This document shows positions 1-6,035 of a stretch of DNA of 11,722 nt, piece after piece. The notes under the pieces were generated by a model. The model was not told where the DNA came from. It saw nothing but the letters and a program-made list of their open reading frames with translations, and made no database searches. Positions within the stretch are counted from its first letter, which is position 1, and the number at the start of each line of letters is the position of its first letter. Origin of the DNA: an uncultured Eubacteriales bacterium. Its GTDB lineage: Bacteria; Bacillota; Clostridia; Oscillospirales; Acutalibacteraceae. The position numbers and the translations under genes are program-made. The stretch lies in contig CAKTXU010000020.1 in NCBI GenBank assembly GCA_934630995.1, positions 1 to 11,722 on the forward strand, in the 5' to 3' direction.

Positions 1-746
1 TCCTGGTGGGTCGGGCGGCCAAGGCGCTGGAGCTGCTGCCCATCCAGGAAAAACGGTATACCGCCGGGGTGCGTTTCAGTTTGACCAGCGATACCCTGGA
101 TATCTGGGGGCAATGCTCCCCTACCGGCGCCCCCTTCCCCTCCCGGGCGGAGGTGGAGGAGGCGCTCCCTGCATTCCGCGGGGAAATCCTGCAGATTCCG
201 CCCATGATGTCCGCTCTCAAACGGGACGGGGTCCGCCTGTATGAGCTGGCCCGGCAGGGGATTGAGGTGGAACGCGCCCCCCGGCCGGTCAACATAAAGT
301 CTCTTCGCGTCCTCGCCTACGACGAGCCCGCCGGCCTTTTGACGCTGGATGTGGCCTGTTCCAAGGGCACTTACATCCGCACCCTGTGCGACGATTTGGG
401 TCACATGCTGGGCTGCGGTGCCGTCATGGCCTCCCTGCAGCGAACCATGGCCGCGGGCTATTCCCTGGACGCTTGCGTGTCCCTGGAGGAAGCGCAGCGG
501 CTGGCGGCGGCCGGAGGTCTTTCAGACCGTCTGCTGCCGGTGGAAAGCGCTTTCGGCGCCCTGCCCGCCGTCCGGGTATCCGGGGCTCAGGCCCGCCGCT
601 TTCAGAACGGCGGCGCCCTGGATCTGGACCGTGTGGACGGGCTGGTCGCCGGGCGGGTGCGGGTTTATTCCCCCGACGGGCTGTTTCTGGGGCTGGGGGA
701 GCCGACGGACGGGGAGCTGCGGGTCCGCTATCTCGCCAGCGTCTGA
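1..746 (+). CDS. truB: tRNA pseudouridine(55) synthase TruB, 5'-truncated
   Basis: TruB isomerises uridine 55 in the T-loop of tRNAs to pseudouridine in the cytoplasm. The reading frame is already open at base 3 (Leu-Val-Gly-Arg-Ala), and the usual upstream part with the catalytic Asp motif (GTLDP..TG) lies outside the window, so about 50 residues are missing; the GTG at 6 is a internal codon, not a real start. Visible family signatures are VGRAAK, the KRY segment, PPMMSALK followed by LYELAR.GIEVER, and CSKGTYIRTLCDDLG, all typical of bacterial TruB. The last 60 or so residues (from AVRVSGAQ) form the small PUA-like C-terminal domain that helps bind tRNA. The next gene, ribF, starts about 45 bases on with no terminator between, and truB-ribF is a very common operon pair. 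Family assignment is secure; only the 5' end is unknown. Confidence 0.96.
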   Translation, partial: LVGRAAKALELLPIQEKRYTAGVRFSLTSDTLDIWGQCSPTGAPFPSRAEVEEALPAFRGEILQIPPMMSALKRDGVRLYELARQGIEVERAPRPVNIKSLRVLAYDEPAGLLTLDVACSKGTYIRTLCDDLGHMLGCGAVMASLQRTMAAGYSLDACVSLEEAQRLAAAGGLSDRLLPVESAFGALPAVRVSGAQARRFQNGGALDLDRVDGLVAGRVRVYSPDGLFLGLGEPTDGELRVRYLASV

Positions 747-791
747 ACGCTCTGCGGGAATGACGCTTTGTTGGATTGTTGGAAAGGACGG

Positions 792-2378
792 ATGTCATCC
801 ATGCGCATCTATTCCCTGCCGGCGGAGGCCGCCGCCATTGCCGATACCCCCCGGACCGTGGCCCTGGGGGTTTTCGACGGTGTCCATCTGGGCCATCGGG
901 CGGTGATATCCCGGGCGGTGGGCCTGGAGGGCAGCATCCCGGCGGTCTTCACCTTTACCCAGCCCCCCTGGCGGCTGCCCAAGGACAGCGCCTGGGAGCT
1001 GCTTTCCTCCGACGGCAAGATAGCCGCCATGGAATCCCTGGGGGTGGAGGAGATGTTCGAGGCGGATTTCGAGGCCATCCGCCTTCTTTCTCCGGAGGAA
1101 TTCGTGCGGCGGGTACTGCGGGACATCCTCCGGGCCCGGCGGGTCTGCTGCGGCTTCAATTTCCGGTTTGGCCGGGACGGGGCCGGGGACGCCGCGGCCC
1201 TGACGGCCCTGGGAGAGCAATACGGCTTTGAAACGGTGGTCGTCCCGCCTGTTTTGATGGACGGGGAGCCGATCAGCTCCAGCCGTATCCGCCGTCTCGT
1301 GGAAACCGGAGAGGTGCGGCAGGCGGCGCGTCTGCTGGGACGGGCCTTCACTCTCGACTTCGAGGTGGTGGGCGGTCAGAAGCTGGGCCGTCTGCTGGGT
1401 ACCCCCACCATCAACCAGCCCCTGCCTCCCCATTTCGTGCGTCCCCGCTTCGGGGTCTACGCCTCCAGCGTGGAGGTGGAGGGCCGGGTGACCCATGGGG
1501 TCACCAATATCGGCGTGCGCCCCACCGTTGGTTCAGACGGCCCTCTGGCTGAAACCTGGATTCCAGATTTCAGCGGGGATCTCTACGGATGCAGGGTGCC
1601 GGTGTCCCTGGTGGGCTTCATCCGCCCCGAAACCAGGTTCGCATCGGTGGAGGCGCTGCAGAAGCAGATTCTCCGGGATGAACGGGTAGCCCGGAAAATG
1701 GTGTTCGGCGAGGGAGATGAGGGTATCCGGGCGGTGCTGTTCGATTTCGACGACACCCTCCAGGACCGGCCAACCGCCTTCCTGAAATACTGCGACTTTT
1801 TCTTCGACAAGTATTTCCCTGATTTGGATCCGCAGGCAAGAGCCGCCCGGCGGCAGGAAATGCTGGAACGGAACAACGACGGCTATGTCAACTATATCGA
1901 CTATTTTCTCTCGCTCTTTGAGGACTGGGGGTGGATTGAGGCTCCCCCGGTGGGGGATATCTACCGGGAATTCCAGTTCCGTTTTCCCGAGTACTCCACC
2001 CTTTTCCCCGACGCGCTGCCGGTGCTCGGAGAACTGCGGCGGCGGGGTTACCTGTTGGGAATCATCACCAACGGCCCCTCCCTGCTCCAAAACCGGAAGC
2101 TGGACGTCACCGGCCTGCGGCCGTATATGGACATCGCCGTGGTGTCGGGAGACGAATGGATCCACAAGCCGGATCCGGAAATTTTCCGCCGCGCCGCCGC
2201 CCGGCTGGGGGTTGCCTGTCAAAGCTGCGTCTATGTGGGGGATCATCCGGTCAACGACATTCAGGGCTCCCGGTCGGCAGGGATGCGGCCTGTCTATATC
2301 AACGCCTTCGGCCGGGATGTCCATCCCGAGGGAACGGCTGAAATCCGCACGCTGATCGAGCTGCTGGAGCTCCTATAA
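792..2378 (+). CDS. ribF: Bifunctional riboflavin kinase/FAD synthetase fused to a C-terminal HAD phosphatase
   Basis: RibF phosphorylates riboflavin to FMN and adenylylates FMN to FAD. From the ATG at 792 the protein has 528 residues against roughly 310 for ordinary RibF. Residues about 20-180 are the FAD synthetase domain: GVFDGVHLGH at 26-35, GFNFRFG near 121, and ISSSRIR near 161. Residues about 182-303 are the riboflavin kinase domain, with PTIN at 205-208 (usual form PTAN; the Mg-binding Thr and Asn are kept), NIGVRPT, and the likely base Glu254. After a linker of some ten residues comes a complete HAD domain, 313-528: motif I DFDDT (Asp318, Asp320), motif II Thr426 in ITNG, motif III Lys459, motif IV GDHPVND (Asp484, Asp489). 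A helical cap lies between motifs I and II. HAD substrate is unknown; FMN or a riboflavin-pathway phosphate is inference only. AAAGGA at 783-788 lies close to ATG 792; ATG 801 is an equally possible start. Confidence 0.93.
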   Translation: MSSMRIYSLPAEAAAIADTPRTVALGVFDGVHLGHRAVISRAVGLEGSIPAVFTFTQPPWRLPKDSAWELLSSDGKIAAMESLGVEEMFEADFEAIRLLSPEEFVRRVLRDILRARRVCCGFNFRFGRDGAGDAAALTALGEQYGFETVVVPPVLMDGEPISSSRIRRLVETGEVRQAARLLGRAFTLDFEVVGGQKLGRLLGTPTINQPLPPHFVRPRFGVYASSVEVEGRVTHGVTNIGVRPTVGSDGPLAETWIPDFSGDLYGCRVPVSLVGFIRPETRFASVEALQKQILRDERVARKMVFGEGDEGIRAVLFDFDDTLQDRPTAFLKYCDFFFDKYFPDLDPQARAARRQEMLERNNDGYVNYIDYFLSLFEDWGWIEAPPVGDIYREFQFRFPEYSTLFPDALPVLGELRRRGYLLGIITNGPSLLQNRKLDVTGLRPYMDIAVVSGDEWIHKPDPEIFRRAAARLGVACQSCVYVGDHPVNDIQGSRSAGMRPVYINAFGRDVHPEGTAEIRTLIELLELL

Positions 2379-2398
2379 GAAAACGGGAGGGGACGGCT

Positions 2399-2911
2399 TT
2401 GCGCACAAAGCGGGTTGTGGTGGAGCCCTACCGGCCGGCATGGCCGGAGGAATTCCAGATAATACGCGGCGAGCTGGCCCGGGCTCTGGGAGACGACGCA
2501 TTAGCCGTCGAGCACGTCGGCAGCACGGCCGTGGAGGGGCTGGCGGCTAAGCCGATCATCGACATCGACGCCGTCATCCCAGCAGGAAGATTTGCCGCCG
2601 TCAGAGAGAAGCTGGCGCAAATCGGCTACCGGCACGAGGGGGATTTGGGCATAGCGGGCCGCGAGGCGTTTCAATACAGCGGCAAGGTGCATTTGATGAA
2701 GCATCATTTGTACGTCTGCTATGAGGACTGCCCTGCACTTCACCGGCATCTGACATTCCGGGACTGGCTGCGCACCCACCCGGAGGACAGGGACTTCTAT
2801 GGAGCCGTCAAAACGGACCTGGCCGCGCGGTTCCCCGGGGATATCGACGGATACATGGCCGGAAAGGCCCCCTGCATTGAAGCCATCTATCAAAAATGCG
2901 GGCTGCTTTAA
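2399..2911 (+). CDS. GrpB family protein (UPF0157, nucleotidyltransferase-like fold), TTG start
   Basis: This 170-residue protein carries the GrpB signature at residues 38-57: EHVGSTAVEGLAAKPIID and the following acidic pair IDID, where the Gly-Ser and spaced acidic residues resemble the active site of minimal nucleotidyltransferases. The conserved HHLYVC segment near 101 and the LxFRDWLR segment near 119 also match the family, and the length is typical. The biochemical role of most GrpB proteins is not known, so I give none. The start is TTG at 2399, chosen because GGGAGGGG at 2385-2392 sits six bases before it and no ATG or GTG with a ribosome site lies near. It begins 20 bases after the ribF stop and is probably co-transcribed with it. 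GrpB is not part of the usual truB-ribF-rpsO-pnp block, so it looks like a lineage-specific insertion. Confidence 0.88.
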   Translation: MRTKRVVVEPYRPAWPEEFQIIRGELARALGDDALAVEHVGSTAVEGLAAKPIIDIDAVIPAGRFAAVREKLAQIGYRHEGDLGIAGREAFQYSGKVHLMKHHLYVCYEDCPALHRHLTFRDWLRTHPEDRDFYGAVKTDLAARFPGDIDGYMAGKAPCIEAIYQKCGLL

Positions 2912-2928
2912 CGGTATTTCCGGGATAT

Positions 2929-2994
2929 AGAACAAAAATATAAAAGGGGATTTGAAAATCTTTTCTTTACAATCCTCTGCATTCGTGCTATACT
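2929..2994 (+). promoter_or_regulatory. Strong vegetative promoter for rpsO-pnp
   Basis: TTTACA at 2966-2971 and TATACT at 2989-2994 are separated by exactly 17 bases, and a TG (2986-2987) one base before the -10 box makes it an extended -10. An A/T-rich stretch at about 2929-2965 directly upstream resembles an UP element, common at ribosomal protein promoters. The transcript would start near 3000-3002, about 117 bases before rpsO. This is the best promoter in the window and fits SigA-type recognition. Confidence 0.8.
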
Positions 2995-3002
2995 ATTCGG
3001 GC

Positions 3003-3068
3003 ATACGCGGCCCTGGCCGTTGTATTTCCCCCACCCGGCCGGCGGAGTACGCCCCCTTGGGGACCGCC
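3003..3068 (+). promoter_or_regulatory. Structured leader of rpsO mRNA, possible S15 autoregulatory site
   Basis: The predicted 5' untranslated region can fold into two elements. The first, 3003-3025, pairs ATACG with TGTAT and CGGC with GCCG around a CCTG loop with one bulged T, so it would sit at the very 5' end of the transcript. The second, 3041-3068, pairs GGCGG with CCGCC and encloses a CCCC/GGGG stem. A longer-range alternative pairs GGACC (3061-3065) with GGTCC (3083-3087). In several bacteria S15 binds its own leader and blocks translation; whether this leader does so is inference, as I see no decisive S15 recognition motif. Confidence 0.4.
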
Positions 3069-3117
3069 TGTTTCCCCGCGCTGGGTCCGTGGAAAATATT
3101 TTAAACGAGGTGTAGTT

Positions 3118-3381
3118 ATGCTTCCCGAGGAAAAAACCGAAATCATGAAAGCCTATGCCACCCATGAGGGCGACACCGGCTCCCCCGAGGTGCAGATCGC
3201 GGTTCTGACAAAGCGGATCAACGATCTCACGGAGCACCTGAAAGTTCACAAGAAGGACCATCACTCCCGCCGCGGCCTGCTGAAGATGGTCGGCCACCGG
3301 CGTAACCTGCTCAACTACTTGATGAAGAAGGATATCACCCGGTATCGCGCCATCATCGAGAAGCTGGGCATCCGCAAGTAA
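3118..3381 (+). CDS. rpsO: 30S ribosomal protein S15
   Basis: S15 is a primary binder of 16S rRNA in the central domain of the small subunit and is needed for platform assembly. The 87-residue product is close to the usual 88-89. It has the family's conserved core: HEGDTGSPEVQIAVLT.RI near residues 16-34, then LTEHLK.HKKDHHSRRGL with the RNA-contacting His-Asp-His-Ser-Arg cluster near 45-52, and LL.MVGHRRNLLNYL near 54-67. GAGGTG at 3107-3112 stands five bases before the ATG. The gene has its own strong promoter upstream and pnp downstream, the classical rpsO-pnp arrangement. Nothing about the protein is unusual. Confidence 0.98.
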   Translation: MLPEEKTEIMKAYATHEGDTGSPEVQIAVLTKRINDLTEHLKVHKKDHHSRRGLLKMVGHRRNLLNYLMKKDITRYRAIIEKLGIRK

Positions 3382-3390
3382 GAACACCAC

Positions 3391-3423
3391 TGAGGCAGGC
3401 GGGCCGCTGGCCCTCCTGCCTCA
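3391..3423 (+). terminator. Long hairpin after rpsO, terminator or processing site
   Basis: Ten bases after the rpsO stop, TGAGGCAGG at 3391-3399 pairs perfectly with CCTGCCTCA at 3415-3423. The stem continues inward through one mismatch into GGGCC/GGCCC around a GCT loop: a 15-position stem with a single mismatch. No T-run follows, so it is not a textbook Rho-independent terminator. It could attenuate transcription into pnp, protect the rpsO 3' end, or be cut by RNase III. Confidence 0.6.
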
Positions 3424-3476
3424 TGCTGCTCTTGCGGGAATCCGTCATTTGTCCCTTTTCGGCGCCCGCGGCCGGC

Positions 3477-3532
3477 TTTAGCAGTGAAACGAACCCCCGG
3501 AGAAGAGGCCGGAGGCTGGTTTAATTGCTAAA
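3477..3532 (+). promoter_or_regulatory. pnp: Long imperfect hairpin in the pnp leader
   Basis: TTTAGCA at 3477-3483 pairs with TGCTAAA at 3526-3532. The stem then continues through a G-T wobble, one T-A pair and one mismatch into AAAC/GTTT (3487-3490 with 3519-3522). Inside, CCCCCGG (3494-3500) can pair with CCGGAGG (3509-3515) with one mismatch. It ends 50 bases before the pnp ATG. In E. coli, the pnp leader forms a long stem that RNase III cleaves and PNPase then degrades, giving autocontrol. This hairpin is in the equivalent position; the mechanism here is inference. I saw no convincing promoter between rpsO and pnp. Confidence 0.5.
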
Positions 3533-3582
3533 CTCCGAACGCAGCGCCGGAAAAATATACTTTTATTTTTGGAGGTACTGTC

Positions 3583-5775
3583 ATGTTCGAAAGCTACCGT
3601 GTGTTTGAAACCACACTGGCCGGCCGTCCACTTAAGGTGGAAACAGGCAAAATGGCCCAGCTCTCCAGCGGTTCTTGTCTCGTCCGCTACGGCGACACCG
3701 TGGTGCTGTGCAACGTCACGATGTCGGACAAGCCCCGGGAAGGGGTCGATTTCTTCCCCCTTTCGGTGGATTACGAGGAAAAACTTTATGCCGTAGGTAA
3801 AATCCCCGGCTCCTTCCAGCGCCGGGAGGGCCGCCCCAGCGAGAAGGCCATCCTGACCTCCCGCGTCATCGACCGGCCCATACGCCCCCTGTTCCCCAAG
3901 GATATGCGCAACGATGTGTCCCTGGTCTGCACCGTGATGTCGGTGGATCCCGACTGCGCGCCGGAAATCACCGCCATGATCGGCGCCTCCATCGCCATTT
4001 CCATCTCCCAGATCCCGTGGGACGGCCCGATTTCGGGCGTCGTGGTGGGATTGGTTGACGGCGAATACGTCATCAACCCCACCGCCGAGCAGGAAGCCCG
4101 TTCGGATATGCACGTGACCGTCGCCTCCACCGCCGATCTGGTGGCCATGATCGAGGCCGGCGCCAACGAGGTGGACAACGACACCATGTTCGGCGGCATC
4201 ATGGCGGGCCATGCCGCCAATCAGGAGGTCGTGGAATTCATCCGGGGTATCCAGGCCGAAATCGGCAAGGAAAAGGTACCCTTTGAATCCAATGATCCCG
4301 ACCCGGCCATGTACGAAGCCGTCAAGGATTTCGCCATTGAGAAGGTCCGCGCCGCCCTGGACACCGACGACAAGCGGATCCGCGACGAGCGCCTCCGCCC
4401 GGTTTATGACGAGGTGCACGCCCGCTTTGATGAGGACTATCCCGAGGATGTCGCCAAAATCGACGACTGCCTGTATAAGCTGCAGAAATACGTGGTCCGC
4501 CGCTGGCTGCTGGACGACGGCAAGCGGGTGGACGGCCGCGGTATCGATGAGATCCGGCCTCTGGCCGCCGAAGTCGGCCTGCTGCCCCGCGTCCATGGCT
4601 CCGGCATGTTTACCCGCGGCCAGACCCAGGTGCTGACCGTGGCCACCCTGGGCTCCTCGGGCGACGCCCAGCTGCTGGACGGCATTGACAACGAGACTGA
4701 AAAACGCTATATGCACCAGTATAATTTCCCCTCCTATTCGGTGGGCGAAACCAAGCCCTCCCGCGGCCCCGGCCGCCGGGAAATCGGCCACGGCGCCCTG
4801 GCGGAGCGCGCGCTGCTGCCGGTGCTGCCCTCTATCGAGGAATTCCCCTACACCATGCGGCTGGTCAGCGAGGTCCTCTCCTCCAACGGCTCCACCTCCC
4901 AAGCCTCCATCTGCGGTTCCACCCTGGCGCTGATGGACGCGGGCGTACCGATAAAGGCGCCGGTTGCGGGTATCTCCTGCGGGCTGGTCACCGAGGGCGA
5001 TCGCTTCATGACCATGGTGGATATCCAGGGCCTGGAGGATTTCTTCGGCGACATGGATTTCAAGGTGGGCGGCACTCACAAGGGCATTACCGCCATCCAG
5101 ATGGATCTGAAGGTCCACGGCCTGACCCCTGCGATTATCAAGGAGGCTTTGGAGAAGACCTACAAGGCTCGGCTGTATATCCTGGACGACATCATGCTCA
5201 AAGCCATCGACGCCCCCCGGCCCGAGCTCTCCCCCTACGCGCCCAAGATGCTGAGCACGAAAATCGACGTGGATAAAATCCGCGAGGTTATCGGCAAGGG
5301 CGGCTCGGTCATCCAAAAAATCCAGGCGGAATGCAATTGCAAAATCGATATCGAGGAGGACGGCAGCGTCTTCATTTCCGCTCTCAATACCGAGGATGCC
5401 AAGCGGGCCCTGTCGGTGGTGGAAACCATCGCCAAGGATCCGGAAATCGGCGCCATTTACAAGGGGAAGGTTACCCGCCTGATGAACTTCGGCGCCTTCG
5501 TGGAGATCGCTCCGGGCAAGGAAGGCCTTGTGCACATCAGCCGTCTGGACGTGAAGCGCGTTGAGCGGGTGGAGGATGTTGTCCAGGTGGGCGACGAGGT
5601 GCTGGTCAAGGTCACGGAAATCGACGAGCAGGGCCGTCTCAACCTCTCCCGCCGGGATGCCCTCATCGAGGTCGAGGGCCTAACTCCGGAAAACACCGTA
5701 TCCGATTCACCCCGTCCTCCCCGCCGGGAGGGCGGCTTCCGCCGGGACGGCAACCGTCCGCCGCGTCGCGGATAA
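3583..5775 (+). CDS. pnp: Polyribonucleotide nucleotidyltransferase (PNPase)
   Basis: PNPase is a trimeric 3'-to-5' phosphorolytic exoribonuclease that releases nucleoside diphosphates from RNA and is central to mRNA decay and RNA quality control. The 730-residue protein has the full domain order: first RNase PH-like domain (about 10-140, with the RNA-gripping loop SFQRREGRPSE near 77-87), the helical domain (about 145-290), the second RNase PH-like domain (about 310-540), a KH domain with IGKGG at 570-574, and an S1 domain at about 621-690. The catalytic residues Asp486, Asp492 and Lys494 (in FFGDMDFKV) are intact. The last 25 or so residues form an Arg/Pro/Gly-rich tail (PPRREGGFRR and similar). 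GGAGG at 3571-3575 lies seven bases before the ATG. It is probably transcribed from the rpsO promoter, with hairpins before and after it. Confidence 0.98.
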   Translation: MFESYRVFETTLAGRPLKVETGKMAQLSSGSCLVRYGDTVVLCNVTMSDKPREGVDFFPLSVDYEEKLYAVGKIPGSFQRREGRPSEKAILTSRVIDRPIRPLFPKDMRNDVSLVCTVMSVDPDCAPEITAMIGASIAISISQIPWDGPISGVVVGLVDGEYVINPTAEQEARSDMHVTVASTADLVAMIEAGANEVDNDTMFGGIMAGHAANQEVVEFIRGIQAEIGKEKVPFESNDPDPAMYEAVKDFAIEKVRAALDTDDKRIRDERLRPVYDEVHARFDEDYPEDVAKIDDCLYKLQKYVVRRWLLDDGKRVDGRGIDEIRPLAAEVGLLPRVHGSGMFTRGQTQVLTVATLGSSGDAQLLDGIDNETEKRYMHQYNFPSYSVGETKPSRGPGRREIGHGALAERALLPVLPSIEEFPYTMRLVSEVLSSNGSTSQASICGSTLALMDAGVPIKAPVAGISCGLVTEGDRFMTMVDIQGLEDFFGDMDFKVGGTHKGITAIQMDLKVHGLTPAIIKEALEKTYKARLYILDDIMLKAIDAPRPELSPYAPKMLSTKIDVDKIREVIGKGGSVIQKIQAECNCKIDIEEDGSVFISALNTEDAKRALSVVETIAKDPEIGAIYKGKVTRLMNFGAFVEIAPGKEGLVHISRLDVKRVERVEDVVQVGDEVLVKVTEIDEQGRLNLSRRDALIEVEGLTPENTVSDSPRPPRREGGFRRDGNRPPRRG

Positions 5776-5783
5776 TCCTGCTT

Positions 5784-5820
5784 GCGGAATGCCGTTCGAT
5801 CCTGTGCCGACGGCTTCCGC
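5784..5820 (+). repeat. Hairpin just after the pnp stop
   Basis: GCGGAA (5784-5789) pairs with TTCCGC (5815-5820), and, after one bulged T, GCCGT (5791-5795) pairs with ACGGC (5810-5814), leaving a 14-base loop. This 11-pair stem starts eight bases after the pnp stop codon. No T-run follows, so it is more likely an mRNA 3' stabiliser than a terminator on its own. Confidence 0.5.
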
Positions 5821-5831
5821 TAAGCGGGGGC

Positions 5832-5866
5832 ACACGGGAGAAAAAACGGACGTTTTTCTCCCGTGT
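5832..5866 (+). terminator. Perfect 14-bp hairpin downstream of pnp, likely terminator
   Basis: ACACGGGAGAAAAA at 5832-5845 is the exact reverse complement of TTTTTCTCCCGTGT at 5853-5866, with a seven-base loop. The T-run is inside the 3' arm, not after it, so the design departs from the usual G/C stem plus T tail. Because it is symmetrical, it could also act on transcripts from the other strand. A terminator role is supported mainly by position at the end of the rpsO-pnp unit. Confidence 0.6.
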
Positions 5867-5927
5867 AGCCTGCGGGCGAATGATTCCTGCGCTGTCCCCG
5901 CTTTTGTTTGTGTTTTTTATCGTATGG

Positions 5928-5959
5928 ATGCCGTCCGGTCCTTTCCGGGCGGTATTTTC
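5928..5959 (+). terminator. Candidate Rho-independent terminator
   Basis: CCGTCCGG at 5931-5938 pairs with CCGGGCGG at 5945-5952 (one G-T wobble) around the loop TCCTTT, and the stem extends through ATG (5928-5930) with TAT (5953-5955). The right arm runs into TATTTTCATT (5953-5962), a short T-rich tail. Of the three hairpins after pnp this is the closest to a standard intrinsic terminator, though it lies 150 bases from the stop codon. Confidence 0.5.
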
Positions 5960-5970
5960 ATTGGGAACGG

Positions 5971-5998
5971 TGGAAAGGCGGCCCCTGCCGGGTATACT
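5971..5998 (+). promoter_or_regulatory. Probable promoter of the patatin-ZIP unit
   Basis: TATACT at 5993-5998 is a good -10 box. The best -35 match is TGGAAA at 5971-5976 with a 16-base spacer, matching the TTGACA consensus at four of six positions. A start near 6004 would give a leader of about 30 bases to the ATG at 6036. The -10 is persuasive, the -35 is weak, which would fit a regulated promoter. Confidence 0.45.
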
Positions 5999-6008
5999 AC
6001 GGTAGTAT
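5994..6008. promoter_or_regulatory. Perfect palindrome over the -10 and start site, operator-like
   Basis: ATACTACGGTAGTAT is a perfect inverted repeat with seven-base arms (5994-6000 and 6002-6008) about a single central G. It overlaps five of the six -10 bases and the expected transcription start, the classical place for a repressor site. The arms TACTAC/GTAGTA resemble half-sites of BlaI/MecI-type repressors, but with a different centre; that comparison is weak and no regulator gene is in the window. As RNA it would be a poor hairpin, so a DNA site is more likely. Confidence 0.5.
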
Positions 6009-6035
6009 CTCCTCATGAAAGGCGGATATGAAACC

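Noticed and set aside
747..791. An FMN riboswitch in front of ribF
   Set aside because: The gap is only 45 bases, far too short for an FMN riboswitch, and holds only the ribosome site.
3533..3561. A pnp-specific promoter using TATACT at 3556-3561
   Set aside because: No -35 box lies at 16-18 bases upstream (the sequence there is CTCCGA), and the box is only ten bases from the ribosome site; it is an A/T-rich stretch before the start codon.
3478..5535. A 685-codon open frame on the - strand, opposite pnp
   Set aside because: It is the antisense shadow of pnp. Strong G/C preference at third positions removes stop codons from the opposite strand; the product is low-complexity, rich in Gly, His, Asp and Ala, and matches no family I know, while pnp has every expected motif.
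5789..6031. An 80-codon + strand open frame in the gap after pnp
   Set aside because: It runs straight through the hairpins and the promoter, has no ribosome site, and its product has no recognisable feature.
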